22,279 nucleotides of DNA, taken from positions 1 through 22,279 of the forward strand of contig CALVIJ010000004.1 of the NCBI GenBank assembly GCA_944329505.1. Direction: 5' to 3'. Position 1 is the stretch's first letter. Every line of letters starts with the position of its first letter. Origin of the DNA: an uncultured Bacilli bacterium (GTDB lineage Bacteria > Bacillota_I > Bacilli_A > RF39 > UBA660). Shown here in pieces: positions 6,690-14,444 of this stretch. The notes beneath the pieces were generated by a model, which saw nothing but the letters and a program-made list of their open reading frames with translations, was not told the DNA's origin and ran no database searches. A program made the translations under genes and the position numbers.

Positions 6690-7359
6690 AATCTTCCTCC
6701 AACAATTTATTTACAACATAACTAGTGGCTAGTAACCCGGCAGTTGCCGGTACAAATGCATTAGAACCAATTTTTTCTTTTATCAAAGGTTTTTCTTTAG
6801 AAAAAATTACCGGTACTTTTTTATTTATTTTTTCATCTTTAACCATTTTTCTAATTATTTTAGCGATTGGATCATACTCAGTTTTTCTTATATCGGTTAT
6901 CTCTAATAATTCTGGATGCATTTTATTACCAGTTCCCATTATCGAAATAAAAGGAACGTTCTCTTTTAAACATTTTTTAATAATTGCTTTTTTAATGTTT
7001 ATAGTATCAATAGCGTCAATTACAAAATCAATTTTTTGATTAAAAGCATTTTCAATATTTTCTTCATTTAAAAATGTCTGATGTGAAATTATTTTACAAT
7101 TTGGATTAATATTTTTAGCAACTTCTTTAGCGACTAAGACTTTGGGTTTATCAATGGTATTTTGATAGGCTAAAGCTTGTCTATTTAAATTAGTTATATC
7201 GATAGTATCATTATCGATGACAATTATGTTTTCTATGCCACTTCTAACTAGTGATTCAAAGGCATGCCCACCTACTCCACCTAAGCCAATCACCATAACG
7301 GTTTTATTTTTTAGTAAATTTATTTTGCCATCAATTAATAGTTCTAAACGGTCAAACAT
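6682..7359 (-). CDS. tcdA: tRNA threonylcarbamoyladenosine dehydratase (TcdA, ThiF/E1-like)
   Basis: TcdA uses ATP to cyclise the threonylcarbamoyl group of t6A37 in ANN-decoding tRNAs, giving ct6A. The 225-residue product has the E1-like adenylation fold: the nucleotide-binding GLGGVGGHAFESLVRSG (25-41), the acidic DNDTIDITNLNRQ motif (49-61) and FVIDAIDTINIKKAII in the middle. The later TGNKMHPELLEITDIRKTEYDPIAK and the C-terminal NAFVPATAGLLATSYVVNKLLEE match the YgdL/TcdA branch rather than ThiF or MoeB. No zinc-binding CxxC pairs are visible. It is slightly shorter than the usual 250-270 residues. The ATG at 7359 follows an AAGGTGG site. It is coupled to the unrecognised downstream gene at 6159-6689. 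Confidence 0.88.
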   Translation of the reverse strand: MFDRLELLIDGKINLLKNKTVMVIGLGGVGGHAFESLVRSGIENIIVIDNDTIDITNLNRQALAYQNTIDKPKVLVAKEVAKNINPNCKIISHQTFLNEENIENAFNQKIDFVIDAIDTINIKKAIIKKCLKENVPFISIMGTGNKMHPELLEITDIRKTEYDPIAKIIRKMVKDEKINKKVPVIFSKEKPLIKEKIGSNAFVPATAGLLATSYVVNKLLEEDYE

Positions 7360-7392
7360 ATTACCACCTTTTTAATTATACTATATTTTCAG

Positions 7393-7445
7393 AAAAGAAA
7401 AAAGTTTTAAGATGCTTTATAACTGTTTCTTAAAACTTTTGTTTT
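7393..7445. terminator. Bidirectional-looking terminator hairpin
   Basis: A perfect stem of at least 11 bp, AAGTTTTAAGA (7402-7412) with TCTTAAAACTT (7428-7438), has a 15-base loop. It is followed by a T-rich tract in both directions. On the minus strand it ends the transcript of the gene at 7508-8356 before tcdA. Confidence 0.8.
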
Positions 7446-7507
7446 ATTTTTTACCAATTGTTTTATTATAGTTTTCCTTAAATTTATTATTTAAAAGATT
7501 ATTAAGT

Positions 7508-8356
7508 TTATTTTTTAACATAACTTCTTCCTTGAACTTTGGGTTTCAATCCGTAGAACTCTTGGGTCATTGCTTCACTTATTGCTTGTAATTCAGCATT
7601 CTTTTTTAAAAGTTTATCGATACGCTTAATCAATGATTTTTTAGCTGCATCGAGGTTTTCTTGATTAACACCATTGGCCATAAGTTCCGGAATACTATAT
7701 TCAATGTTCGAACGTTCTATTTCTTCAGATGGGAATAAATCTTTTATAAATTCATTGTTTAAAAACCTATATAATTGAGATGATTTAAAATTACCATTAT
7801 ATTTTTGACTATCTATATTTATTGGCGATTTGAATAAGGCTTTAGTAGATATTAACGTACTATTTTCTCTATCAACATAAAATTGTACAGGCCTTACTGG
7901 ATGATATTTCTCCTCAATTTTAATAATCTTTTGTCCAAAATAATCATATTCTGGAAAATTATATATAACAAATTTTCCTGGATATGTTTCTTGTGAAGGT
8001 AAACTATATTTCTTGCCTGTTTTTCTTAAATAAGATGTATCATATATTTTTACTTTTTCAAACAGGTTTGGAAAATGTCCATATTCAATAATTTGTATGC
8101 CATCTTTGATATCACTTTGAAAGCATTTTAATAATTCTTCTATATTATCAAATTTTAGGACTGGACGGATGTTGCAAACATCGTCAGAATAACTTTGGCT
8201 AAATGGTCCTGAACTAGGTGCTGTAAAGTGCGGTAATATTCTTTCCAAATAATCGCATTCAAGTCCCAAGCCTACTTTTTTTAATATACTAGATCTTCTT
8301 TTTACTTCTTCTTTTGATAATAAGGTTATTTCTACTGCTGGTTTTTCGTTAAACAT
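7508..8356 (-). CDS. Unrecognised soluble protein with a DUF6273-like C-terminal segment
   Basis: A 282-residue protein with no signal peptide or membrane segment. The N-terminal half (ECDYLERILPHFTAPSSGPFSQSYSDDVCNIRPVLKF, and KCFQSDIKDGIQIIEYGHFP) I do not recognise. The stretch at about 155-215 (RPVQFYVDRENSTLISTKALFKSPI, then SSQLYRFLNNEFIKDLFPSEE) follows the pattern of DUF6273: a residue environment 'seen on screen', a list of states, then a 'LRxWLNxxFyxxaF' like stretch. The C-terminus is a Lys/Glu helical region, probably a coiled coil (LDAAKKSLIKRIDKLLKKNAELQAISEAM). It is a one-gene transcription unit with its own promoter (8383-8411), a strong AGGAGGTG site and a terminator. DUF6273 is an inference from pattern. 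Confidence 0.75.
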   Translation of the reverse strand: MFNEKPAVEITLLSKEEVKRRSSILKKVGLGLECDYLERILPHFTAPSSGPFSQSYSDDVCNIRPVLKFDNIEELLKCFQSDIKDGIQIIEYGHFPNLFEKVKIYDTSYLRKTGKKYSLPSQETYPGKFVIYNFPEYDYFGQKIIKIEEKYHPVRPVQFYVDRENSTLISTKALFKSPINIDSQKYNGNFKSSQLYRFLNNEFIKDLFPSEEIERSNIEYSIPELMANGVNQENLDAAKKSLIKRIDKLLKKNAELQAISEAMTQEFYGLKPKVQGRSYVKK

Positions 8357-8382
8357 GTTACACCTCCTAAAAAAGAATTTTT

Positions 8383-8411
8383 ATGGTATCATTAATTAAA
8401 TTTGTTGTCAA
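8383..8411 (-). promoter_or_regulatory. Sigma-A promoter for the gene at 7508-8356
   Basis: Minus-strand TTGACA (8406-8411), a 17-base spacer and TACCAT (8383-8388), sitting between the murC terminator and the AGGAGGTG site at about 8364-8371. Confidence 0.78.
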
Positions 8412-8427
8412 TTGAAAAAACGGGTTA

Positions 8428-8453
8428 TAAAAAGCCTAGTTTTCACTAGACTT
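8428..8453 (-). terminator. Terminator overlapping the murC stop codon
   Basis: Minus-strand AGTCTAG (8446-8452) pairs with CTAGGCT (8433-8439, one G-T pair) across a six-base loop, followed by TTTTTA. The 3' arm contains the TAG stop of murC, so the hairpin closes the Tad-murC operon with no spare spacer. Confidence 0.75.
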
Positions 8454-9758
8454 ATCATTTGCTTCGTGATATTTATTTATATAATCTTGTTCAAAAGAAG
8501 TTAAATCATTTGGACTCATGAATAATAATACTGAGTCTTCATATTTTAATAATTTGTCAGTTTCTTGCTCTGAGATGTGCTCGGCATTTGGAATAGCTTT
8601 AATGATATCATTTATATCGATATCAATGTCACCACGTTTTTCTCTAGCCGCATATATATCCATAACATATGCTTGATCAGCATTTTTTAATATTTCGATA
8701 TATTCATCTTTAAAGGCTTTGGTTCTCGAATATGTGTGTGGTCCCCAAATAACGACTAATTTTTTATCTGGATATTTTTGTCTAGCTGATTTAATGGTGC
8801 ATTTAAGTTCTGTTGGATGATGAGCATAATCATCTATCACAACATTGCTGCCAACAGTCGTTTCATTAAATCTTCTTCTTGCTGCATGAAATTCCTTTAA
8901 TATCTTAGAAACTTCTTTAGCATCAAATCTTTCATAATAGCAAAGACTAATAACAGCTAAAGCATCTAAAAGCATATGTTTACCGTATAAAGGTAAATCA
9001 AAATGTCCATAATAATTATCTTCAACAAAGACATCAAATGTTACACCATTTTCAGTATAATTGACATCTTTAGCAATAATATCATTGTCATCATCTAAAC
9101 CATAATAGAAAATCGGTTTATTCACTTCTAGACTGTGGGTATATGGATCGTCTCCACAAGCGATTACCATTTTTTCAGCATTATTTGCATATTCAGTAAA
9201 AGCGTCGATAACATCATCAATATCTTTAAAATAATCAACGTGATCCAATTCAATATTAGTTATAATAGCATAATAAGGATTATAAGCTAAAAAATGTCTT
9301 TGATATTCGCAGGCTTCTAAAACAAAATATTTATTTTCTTTATTAGCAAGTCCTGTTCCATCACCTATTAAACAATTTGCTCCTTTTAAAGCATTTAATA
9401 CTTGATAAGCCATGGTAGAAGTAGTTGTTTTACCATGACAACCAGCAACAGTAATTGTCATAAACATTTTAGTAAGTTTAGCAATCATTTCTTGATAAGT
9501 ATAAACTTTTAAATCCAATTCTTTTACTTTTATCATCTCTGGATGATCATCTTTAATAACGTTGCCTCTTATAATAACCATATCTTTAGTAATGTTTTTT
9601 TCGTCATATGGTAGTATTTCGATATTTCTTTCATTTAAACCTTTTTCAGTAAAGAAGTGTCTTTCAACATCGCTTCCTTTGACGTCATAACCTAAGTCTT
9701 TTAAAAAACACGCAAGAGCACTCATGCCAGTTCCCTTTATACCAATGAAATAATACAT
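8436..9758 (-). CDS. murC: UDP-N-acetylmuramate--L-alanine ligase
   Basis: MurC is a cytoplasmic ATP-dependent ligase adding L-alanine to UDP-MurNAc, the first peptide step of peptidoglycan synthesis. The 440-residue product has the three Mur ligase domains. The N-terminal UDP-binding part reads YYFIGIKGTGMSALACFLKDLGYDVKGSD (2-30); the ATPase loop is AGCHGKTTTSTM (105-116); then NIELDHVDYFKD; and the C-terminal part carries HAARRRFNE and VIDDYAHHPTE. The ATG at 9758 follows an AGGAGG site that overlaps the tadC stop codon, so murC is the last cistron of the Tad operon. The gene shows the organism builds a wall, unlike true Mollicutes. Confidence 0.96.
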   Translation of the reverse strand: MYYFIGIKGTGMSALACFLKDLGYDVKGSDVERHFFTEKGLNERNIEILPYDEKNITKDMVIIRGNVIKDDHPEMIKVKELDLKVYTYQEMIAKLTKMFMTITVAGCHGKTTTSTMAYQVLNALKGANCLIGDGTGLANKENKYFVLEACEYQRHFLAYNPYYAIITNIELDHVDYFKDIDDVIDAFTEYANNAEKMVIACGDDPYTHSLEVNKPIFYYGLDDDNDIIAKDVNYTENGVTFDVFVEDNYYGHFDLPLYGKHMLLDALAVISLCYYERFDAKEVSKILKEFHAARRRFNETTVGSNVVIDDYAHHPTELKCTIKSARQKYPDKKLVVIWGPHTYSRTKAFKDEYIEILKNADQAYVMDIYAAREKRGDIDIDINDIIKAIPNAEHISEQETDKLLKYEDSVLLFMSPNDLTSFEQDYINKYHEANDKSSEN

Positions 9759-9769
9759 TGCTCTTCCTC

Positions 9770-10471
9770 CTAACTAATAAATTCAATCAAATATGGTCCG
9801 AGTATTAAAACAAGAATTAGTGGAACAATAAATAATACTGAGATAATACTTACTTTATTCGGTATTTTATTAATTCTTTCTTTAGTTGTTAATAGTTCTT
9901 TTTGTCTTAAGAAATCAACTTCATTATATAGTGTATCTAAAATACTATTACCGAACCTATTAGTTTGAATTATATTTAATATTATGTTACCAATTATATC
10001 TGATGATATACGATTTTTCAAATCGCCTAAAGCTTCAATCAAAGATTTTCCAAACTTCATTTCGTCTAAAGCACTTTTAAATTCGTTTGAAATTTCTGAA
10101 TCGACATTGTTACATGTGACAATTAAAGCGTTTTCCAAATTTCGTCCAGATTCTAAAGTTAAAGTTAATATTTCAAAGAAATATAGTGCTTGATGCTCTA
10201 ACCTTTGATTTCTTTGGCTAATTTTTTTAGTAATATTAACGTAATAAAATAAATAATAATAGCCAATGGCAATAAATGGGGCATATATGTATCCTGAGTC
10301 GATTAATAAAATTGTTAAGGCAAAAACTAATATCGTAGTTATTAGCCTATACAAGCAAAATGTTGTAACGTCATATTTGGTATCAGAACCTAAACATTTT
10401 AAAGCTGTTTCAATTTCATTTAATTCTTTCGCACTATATATTCTTTTAATGAATTTGGTTTTGCCCTGCAT
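9770..10471 (-). CDS. tadC: TadC-like inner-membrane platform protein (GspF/T2SSF family)
   Basis: TadC and TadB form the membrane platform that the TadA ATPase turns to extrude Tad/Flp pilus subunits. The 233-residue product has two membrane helices near residues 42-80 and one at the C-terminus (VSIISVLFIVPLILVLILGPYLIEF). Between them is the T2SSF cytoplasmic bundle (ALYFFEILTLTLESGRNLENAL, FGKSLIEALGDLKNRI, IIQTNRFGNSILDTLYNEVDFLRQKE, TTKERINKIPNKVS). It is shorter than typical TadC (around 300). The ATG lies at 10471, overlapping the first base of the tadB stop codon, so the two are coupled. The assignment to the TadC position rests on order after TadA-TadB. Confidence 0.88.
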   Translation of the reverse strand: MQGKTKFIKRIYSAKELNEIETALKCLGSDTKYDVTTFCLYRLITTILVFALTILLIDSGYIYAPFIAIGYYYLFYYVNITKKISQRNQRLEHQALYFFEILTLTLESGRNLENALIVTCNNVDSEISNEFKSALDEMKFGKSLIEALGDLKNRISSDIIGNIILNIIQTNRFGNSILDTLYNEVDFLRQKELLTTKERINKIPNKVSIISVLFIVPLILVLILGPYLIEFIS

Positions 10472-11964
10472 TAAACCACCACTTTCATTATCTTACGCAC
10501 TACTACCACAAAAATTATATAGTAAATTATCATAAATAGCAAGAGGATTCTTCCAATATCGGTAGTTATAAAAGGTAAAAAGTATCCAGGATTTATTAAA
10601 CTTATGACAATTACAAACAAAAATGGAATACCTAATAATATATATACAATAATTCGGCTACCACTAGTTAAACTCTTTAACTCGAGTCTTAATTTCCTTT
10701 TATCAAACAAACTTCTTTCAATAGATGAGAATACTTTAATAATATCACCACCGGTTTTATTTAAAATGGCCAAAGAAGCGGTTAAATAATTGGCTTCTTC
10801 TAAATCAACTCTTTTAGCAAATCTTTTAAAAACCAGTTCAATATCTAAGCCATATAATAATTCTAAATTCATGCGTTTAAATTCATTACCAATAATACCC
10901 TTTACTTCAGTAGATACAATTTCAATAGCTTGAACAATGCTTCTTCCGGATTTAAATGAATTATTCATGATTGTAATAGCTGCAACAAAGTCGTTTTCTA
11001 AAGTCCATCGGAACACTTTATATTTGGCAAACAAATAAATATCTAAAACAAAGAAGCCTAAAACAAAAATGCCTAATGTTTCCATACTGCCTAATAATTT
11101 AAATTGGAAAGCTTTGATTATAATAGCTAAAACTGTAAGCGCGCAAGCAATAATTATTTTACCAGATAAAATATCATATCCGCTTTTATGAATGACACTG
11201 ACTGGAACATATTTATCTAATTTTTTTGCATATTTACTAGCAACAACCGATTTCTGTAATTTACTTGTAAACATTTTTAAAAATTTACTATAAATGAGAC
11301 GTAACTTTTGTGAAGTAGTTATGGTATCATCCTCAAACGGTATAATAACAAATGGATCTAGTCTTTCTTCTAATTTTACAACTCTAAACAATTTTATTAT
11401 TTTAGTTATTAAAGCGAATATTACAATTAAACAAACAATTTGAATTATATAAATCGTTGTACTATGTGGGACAACATTGATAGTGGCTGATTCTTTGGCT
11501 ATATTTCCAGCTTCATCTTGAACTGTACACGTATAAGTGTAATTGCCAATCTTGTTTAAAGTTAGTTCGTCGGCATTATTAGTTATTTTATTAGTTAAAT
11601 TAGTACTATAATTGTCGGTAGCACTACATGAAATTATATTTTCATCTTTTGTCGGATTAATTTCTAACAATTTAGTAGACATATTTATTTCGGGAGCTTC
11701 TTTATCAATTATATATTCACCACTCGATATAATTTCAGAAGTTCCATCGATTAAATTCACTTGAACAGTAATTTTATAAGTTCCCGTTTCGTTCAAAGTG
11801 ATATCTATGGCATTTTGATTACTAATATCGGTTGATTTTATAGGAATACCATTCTTATAAATTTGATACGTATAAGAAGTGACATTAATAGATGGTGAAA
11901 AACCGATAGTAAGATTTTGATTAGTTGGTTTATCTGTTTTTACAATATCGAAATTTCCATTCAT
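10471..11964 (-). CDS. tadB: TadB-like platform protein with N-terminal Ig-like ectodomain
   Basis: The C-terminal two thirds is a TadB-type GspF platform protein: membrane helices near 268-315 and 436-490 around the T2SSF bundle (RWTLENDFVAAITIMNNSFKSGRSIVQAIEIV, LEEANYLTASLAILNKTGGDIIKVFSSI). The first 168 residues are unlike standard TadB. Two beta-rich units are seen, about 15-90 (SYTYQIYKNGIPI..., GTYKITVQV) and about 90-166 (DKEAPEIN..., NYTYTCTVQDEAGN). The second has a Cys pair (113, 146) in the spacing of an Ig disulfide, and a membrane helix follows at about 170-192. There is no signal peptide, and an in-frame TGA nine bases before ATG 11964 rules out an upstream extension. The start has a good AGGAGGTGA site. 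An N-out topology is inferred. Confidence 0.88.
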   Translation of the reverse strand: MNGNFDIVKTDKPTNQNLTIGFSPSINVTSYTYQIYKNGIPIKSTDISNQNAIDITLNETGTYKITVQVNLIDGTSEIISSGEYIIDKEAPEINMSTKLLEINPTKDENIISCSATDNYSTNLTNKITNNADELTLNKIGNYTYTCTVQDEAGNIAKESATINVVPHSTTIYIIQIVCLIVIFALITKIIKLFRVVKLEERLDPFVIIPFEDDTITTSQKLRLIYSKFLKMFTSKLQKSVVASKYAKKLDKYVPVSVIHKSGYDILSGKIIIACALTVLAIIIKAFQFKLLGSMETLGIFVLGFFVLDIYLFAKYKVFRWTLENDFVAAITIMNNSFKSGRSIVQAIEIVSTEVKGIIGNEFKRMNLELLYGLDIELVFKRFAKRVDLEEANYLTASLAILNKTGGDIIKVFSSIERSLFDKRKLRLELKSLTSGSRIIVYILLGIPFLFVIVISLINPGYFLPFITTDIGRILLLFMIIYYIIFVVVVRKIMKVVV

Positions 11965-11980
11965 CTTTAGTCACCTCCTT

Positions 11981-13309
11981 TTAATTTCCAAAAATATCTT
12001 TTAAATCATCAATACCTTTAGCTTTGATTCTGCTGTATACTTTAGGAATATATTTGTGAAGCAAAAATTCTCCATCAACGTCACCATTTGGTAAAACACC
12101 AGTTTGTCTAAATTTAAATATTTCTTTTTGTTTTATCTCTCCATTTTCAATACCAATTATTTCATTAATACTGCTTACTCTTCTTCTTCCATCAGATAAT
12201 CTCTGAACTTGAACAACAATTTGAATAGCACTTTCAATGTATTCTCTTATAGCAGTTACTGGTATTTCGACACCATTCATTAAGACCATAGTTTCTAATC
12301 TATTTAAGGCATCTTCTGGTCCATTGGCATGCATCGTTGTCATACTACCCTCATGACCAGTATTCATGGCTTGAAGCATATCAAAGGCTTCTTTTCCTCT
12401 AACTTCACCTACGATTATTCTATCTGGTCTCATTCTAAGTGAATTTATAACTAAATCTCTGATAGTTATAGCCCCTTCACCTTCATAATTAGTCGTCCTA
12501 GTTTCTAGGGAAATAACGTGTTCTTGTTTTAATTTTAATTCTGCGGCATCTTCAATAGTAATTATTCTATCGTGTGGATCACAAAATGAAGATAGCACAT
12601 TTAACAGGGTTGTCTTACCGGCACCAGTACCACCAACGACTAAAATATTTAATTTAGCGTGTACACAAGCTTCTAAAAATCTTGCCATATAAGGTGTTAG
12701 AGTACCGGTTCTAAGTAAATCCTCAATATTGGCTAGTTCACTTTTAAATTTTCTAATAGTGACAACCGGTCCATTTAAAGATAACGGTGGCAAAATAGCA
12801 TTCAATCTAGATCCATCTTGTAATCTAGCATCCACCATAGGATGAGCTATATCAATCGTTTTTCCAATAGGTTGAATTAATCTTTGAACAACACGAACAA
12901 TATGATCGCTATTTATAAAACTTACACTATCGTCTTTTATAACTTTACCATCTAATTCTATATAGATTTCGTTTGGAGAATTAACCATGATTTCAGTTAT
13001 TTCCTTATCTCTTAACAATTCAGTCAAAGGTCCATAGCCATTAACTTCGTTGTCAATAAGATTGTAAATATAACTTAATTCCTCATTAGTTAAATCATAA
13101 CCCTCAACAGATTTATCAATTTCATCTTTGACAAAATCTTTCACGTTTTCGTTAGCTTTAGGTTTATTGTCAATAAGATTTTGAATTATTTTATTTCTAA
13201 GTTCATCCAATAAACTTTTATTGGGAAATTCATCATAATCGTCTATTTCTTGTGGCATTTTTTTCTCAAGTGAAGTTGCGAATTCATCCATAAATCTTTT
13301 ACTTGCCAT
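11981..13309 (-). CDS. tadA: TadA/CpaF-type pilus assembly ATPase
   Basis: TadA is the hexameric secretion ATPase (GspE/VirB11 superfamily) that powers extension, and in Tad systems also retraction, of Flp-type pili. The 442-residue product has a CpaF N-terminal region (NEVNGYGPLTELLRDKEITEIMVNSPNEIYIE, about 87-118) and PVVTIRKF (181-188). Walker A is GGTGAGKTT (226-234), followed by the Asp-box IITIEDAAELKL (249-260). The Walker B/His-box stretch is RMRPDRIIVGEVRGKEA (292-308) and HEGSMTTMHANGPEDALNRLETM (319-341). ATG at 13309 follows AAAGGAGG. It is co-transcribed with tadZ upstream and tadB downstream. Confidence 0.95.
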   Translation of the reverse strand: MASKRFMDEFATSLEKKMPQEIDDYDEFPNKSLLDELRNKIIQNLIDNKPKANENVKDFVKDEIDKSVEGYDLTNEELSYIYNLIDNEVNGYGPLTELLRDKEITEIMVNSPNEIYIELDGKVIKDDSVSFINSDHIVRVVQRLIQPIGKTIDIAHPMVDARLQDGSRLNAILPPLSLNGPVVTIRKFKSELANIEDLLRTGTLTPYMARFLEACVHAKLNILVVGGTGAGKTTLLNVLSSFCDPHDRIITIEDAAELKLKQEHVISLETRTTNYEGEGAITIRDLVINSLRMRPDRIIVGEVRGKEAFDMLQAMNTGHEGSMTTMHANGPEDALNRLETMVLMNGVEIPVTAIREYIESAIQIVVQVQRLSDGRRRVSSINEIIGIENGEIKQKEIFKFRQTGVLPNGDVDGEFLLHKYIPKVYSRIKAKGIDDLKDIFGN

Positions 13310-13321
13310 GGTTTTCCTCCT

Positions 13322-14062
13322 TTACTTTAAAATTTTATCCAACATTTCCGTCAGAACTAAAGTTCTTTTGTCTTTTTGATATTGTTTTTCTAAAGTAATA
13401 ATTTTGCCGTCCATTATTAACTTTTGCATATTTTTAACATAAGAATTGCTAGGTAAAATATAATCTACATTTTTTCCCAAAAATGAGTTAATAGTATATA
13501 AATCAAAATGGTCTTTAGATAAAGCGTCATTTAAAAGTAAATAATAGTTTTTTAAATTCATATCCTTATAAATTGCAAGCATTGTTTTCATGTTTTTTAA
13601 ATCCATTAAATCACTAGTTATAACATAAATAAGACTATCGCTATTATCAAAAGTAATTAAATTAATATCATCGATAATATGATTAGTATCAATTAAAATA
13701 ACATCATATTTATATTTTAATTTTTTTAAAATTGAGTCAATATAATAAGAACTTATCTTACCAACACTTCTTGGATCTTTAGGAGCAGGTAAAACATCAA
13801 TATATTCGTTATATTGGGTTATATAATCGTCAAAATCTTTTAAGCTATGATTCATGTAATCATTAACTAAAGTATACATGTCCTTTTTTGCATTTAAATT
13901 TAAAGAGGCAGCTATAGCTCCAGAATGCAAATCCATGTCGACAATTATTGTTTTTATTTTTTTGTTTGACAAAATACCAGCCAATGACAAAGTAATTGTA
14001 CTTTTGCCGGTACCTCCCTTCACTGATGTAACAGTAATTACCTTTGCTTGTTTCAATGCCAT
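13322..14062 (-). CDS. tadZ: TadZ/CpaE-like ParA/MinD-family ATPase
   Basis: TadZ/CpaE proteins position Tad pilus machines in the cell. The 246-residue product begins with a deviant Walker A, KGGTGKST (15-22), and continues with the ParA/MinD features IIVDMDLHSGAIAASLNL (about 39-56) and YDVILIDTNHIID (Walker B region, about 118-130). Typical CpaE has an N-terminal receiver-like domain of about 120 residues; here it is absent and the protein is only the ATPase. Its role rests on position between the TadE genes and tadA. The spacing to tadA is 12 bases and to the TadE gene 10 bases, so it is in the same operon. Confidence 0.85.
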   Translation of the reverse strand: MALKQAKVITVTSVKGGTGKSTITLSLAGILSNKKIKTIIVDMDLHSGAIAASLNLNAKKDMYTLVNDYMNHSLKDFDDYITQYNEYIDVLPAPKDPRSVGKISSYYIDSILKKLKYKYDVILIDTNHIIDDINLITFDNSDSLIYVITSDLMDLKNMKTMLAIYKDMNLKNYYLLLNDALSKDHFDLYTINSFLGKNVDYILPSNSYVKNMQKLIMDGKIITLEKQYQKDKRTLVLTEMLDKILK

Positions 14063-14072
14063 AACTATCCCT

Positions 14073-14444
14073 CTATTCTTTTTTTATTATCATTTTATCG
14101 TTTTCGATATAACCACTATAAGTTATATCAAGATCAAAACTAGAATTAAAAAGCTTATTATACAATGTCTTGTATTTTTGTTTTACGTTTATTTTAATGA
14201 CCCCATTATTGATTTCAATTGTAATATCACCATCGATATTAGCTTTTAATAAATTTGTTAAGTTTTCTTTTAAATTTTCTTGATCCAAATTATTTAAACC
14301 ATACTCAATAGTGTCTTTTATTTCTGTTTCATATTTGTTTACAGTTATTTGTAGATTTCCCACTTCCCAAATCAAAGCGAATAATAAGAGTAATATAGGT
14401 AAAATCAAAACAAAAATTACTAACGTTTGTCCTTTATTCCCCAT
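14073..14444 (-). CDS. TadE-like minor pseudopilin lacking Glu5
   Basis: TadE/TadF proteins are minor pseudopilins of Tad pili. The 123-residue product begins MGNKGQTLVIFVLILPILLL, a short basic leader and a hydrophobic helix in TadE layout, and ends in a soluble region with beta-strand character (ITIEINNGVIKINVKQKYK, LDITYSGYIEND). Counting from Q after the Gly, the position normally held by Glu5 is Ile. Glu5 helps subunits dock in type IV-like pili, so this copy may be a variant or a tip/initiator subunit. The ATG at 14444 overlaps the end of the upstream TadE gene by 11 bases. Confidence 0.75.
   Translation of the reverse strand: MGNKGQTLVIFVLILPILLLLFALIWEVGNLQITVNKYETEIKDTIEYGLNNLDQENLKENLTNLLKANIDGDITIEINNGVIKINVKQKYKTLYNKLFNSSFDLDITYSGYIENDKMIIKKE

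Noticed and set aside
6725..7039. A 104-residue plus-strand open frame within tcdA
   Set aside because: It is antisense to the conserved E1-like domain and has no ribosome binding site.
7375..7380. TATAAT as a -10 box for tcdA
   Set aside because: It is only about four bases before the ribosome binding site, so RNA starting from it would cut into that site, and no clear -35 is present.
7444..7521. A 25-residue Lys/Asn-rich frame (MLKNKLNNLLNNKFKEN...) overlapping the end of the gene at 7508-8356 and ending just before the terminator
   Set aside because: Its composition is what AT-rich noncoding DNA gives, the ribosome site is poor and no family is recognisable.
13878..14249. A 123-residue plus-strand open frame across tadZ and the TadE gene
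   Set aside because: It lies antisense to two well-supported genes and has a low-complexity Phe/Ile-rich composition typical of reversed AT-rich coding DNA.
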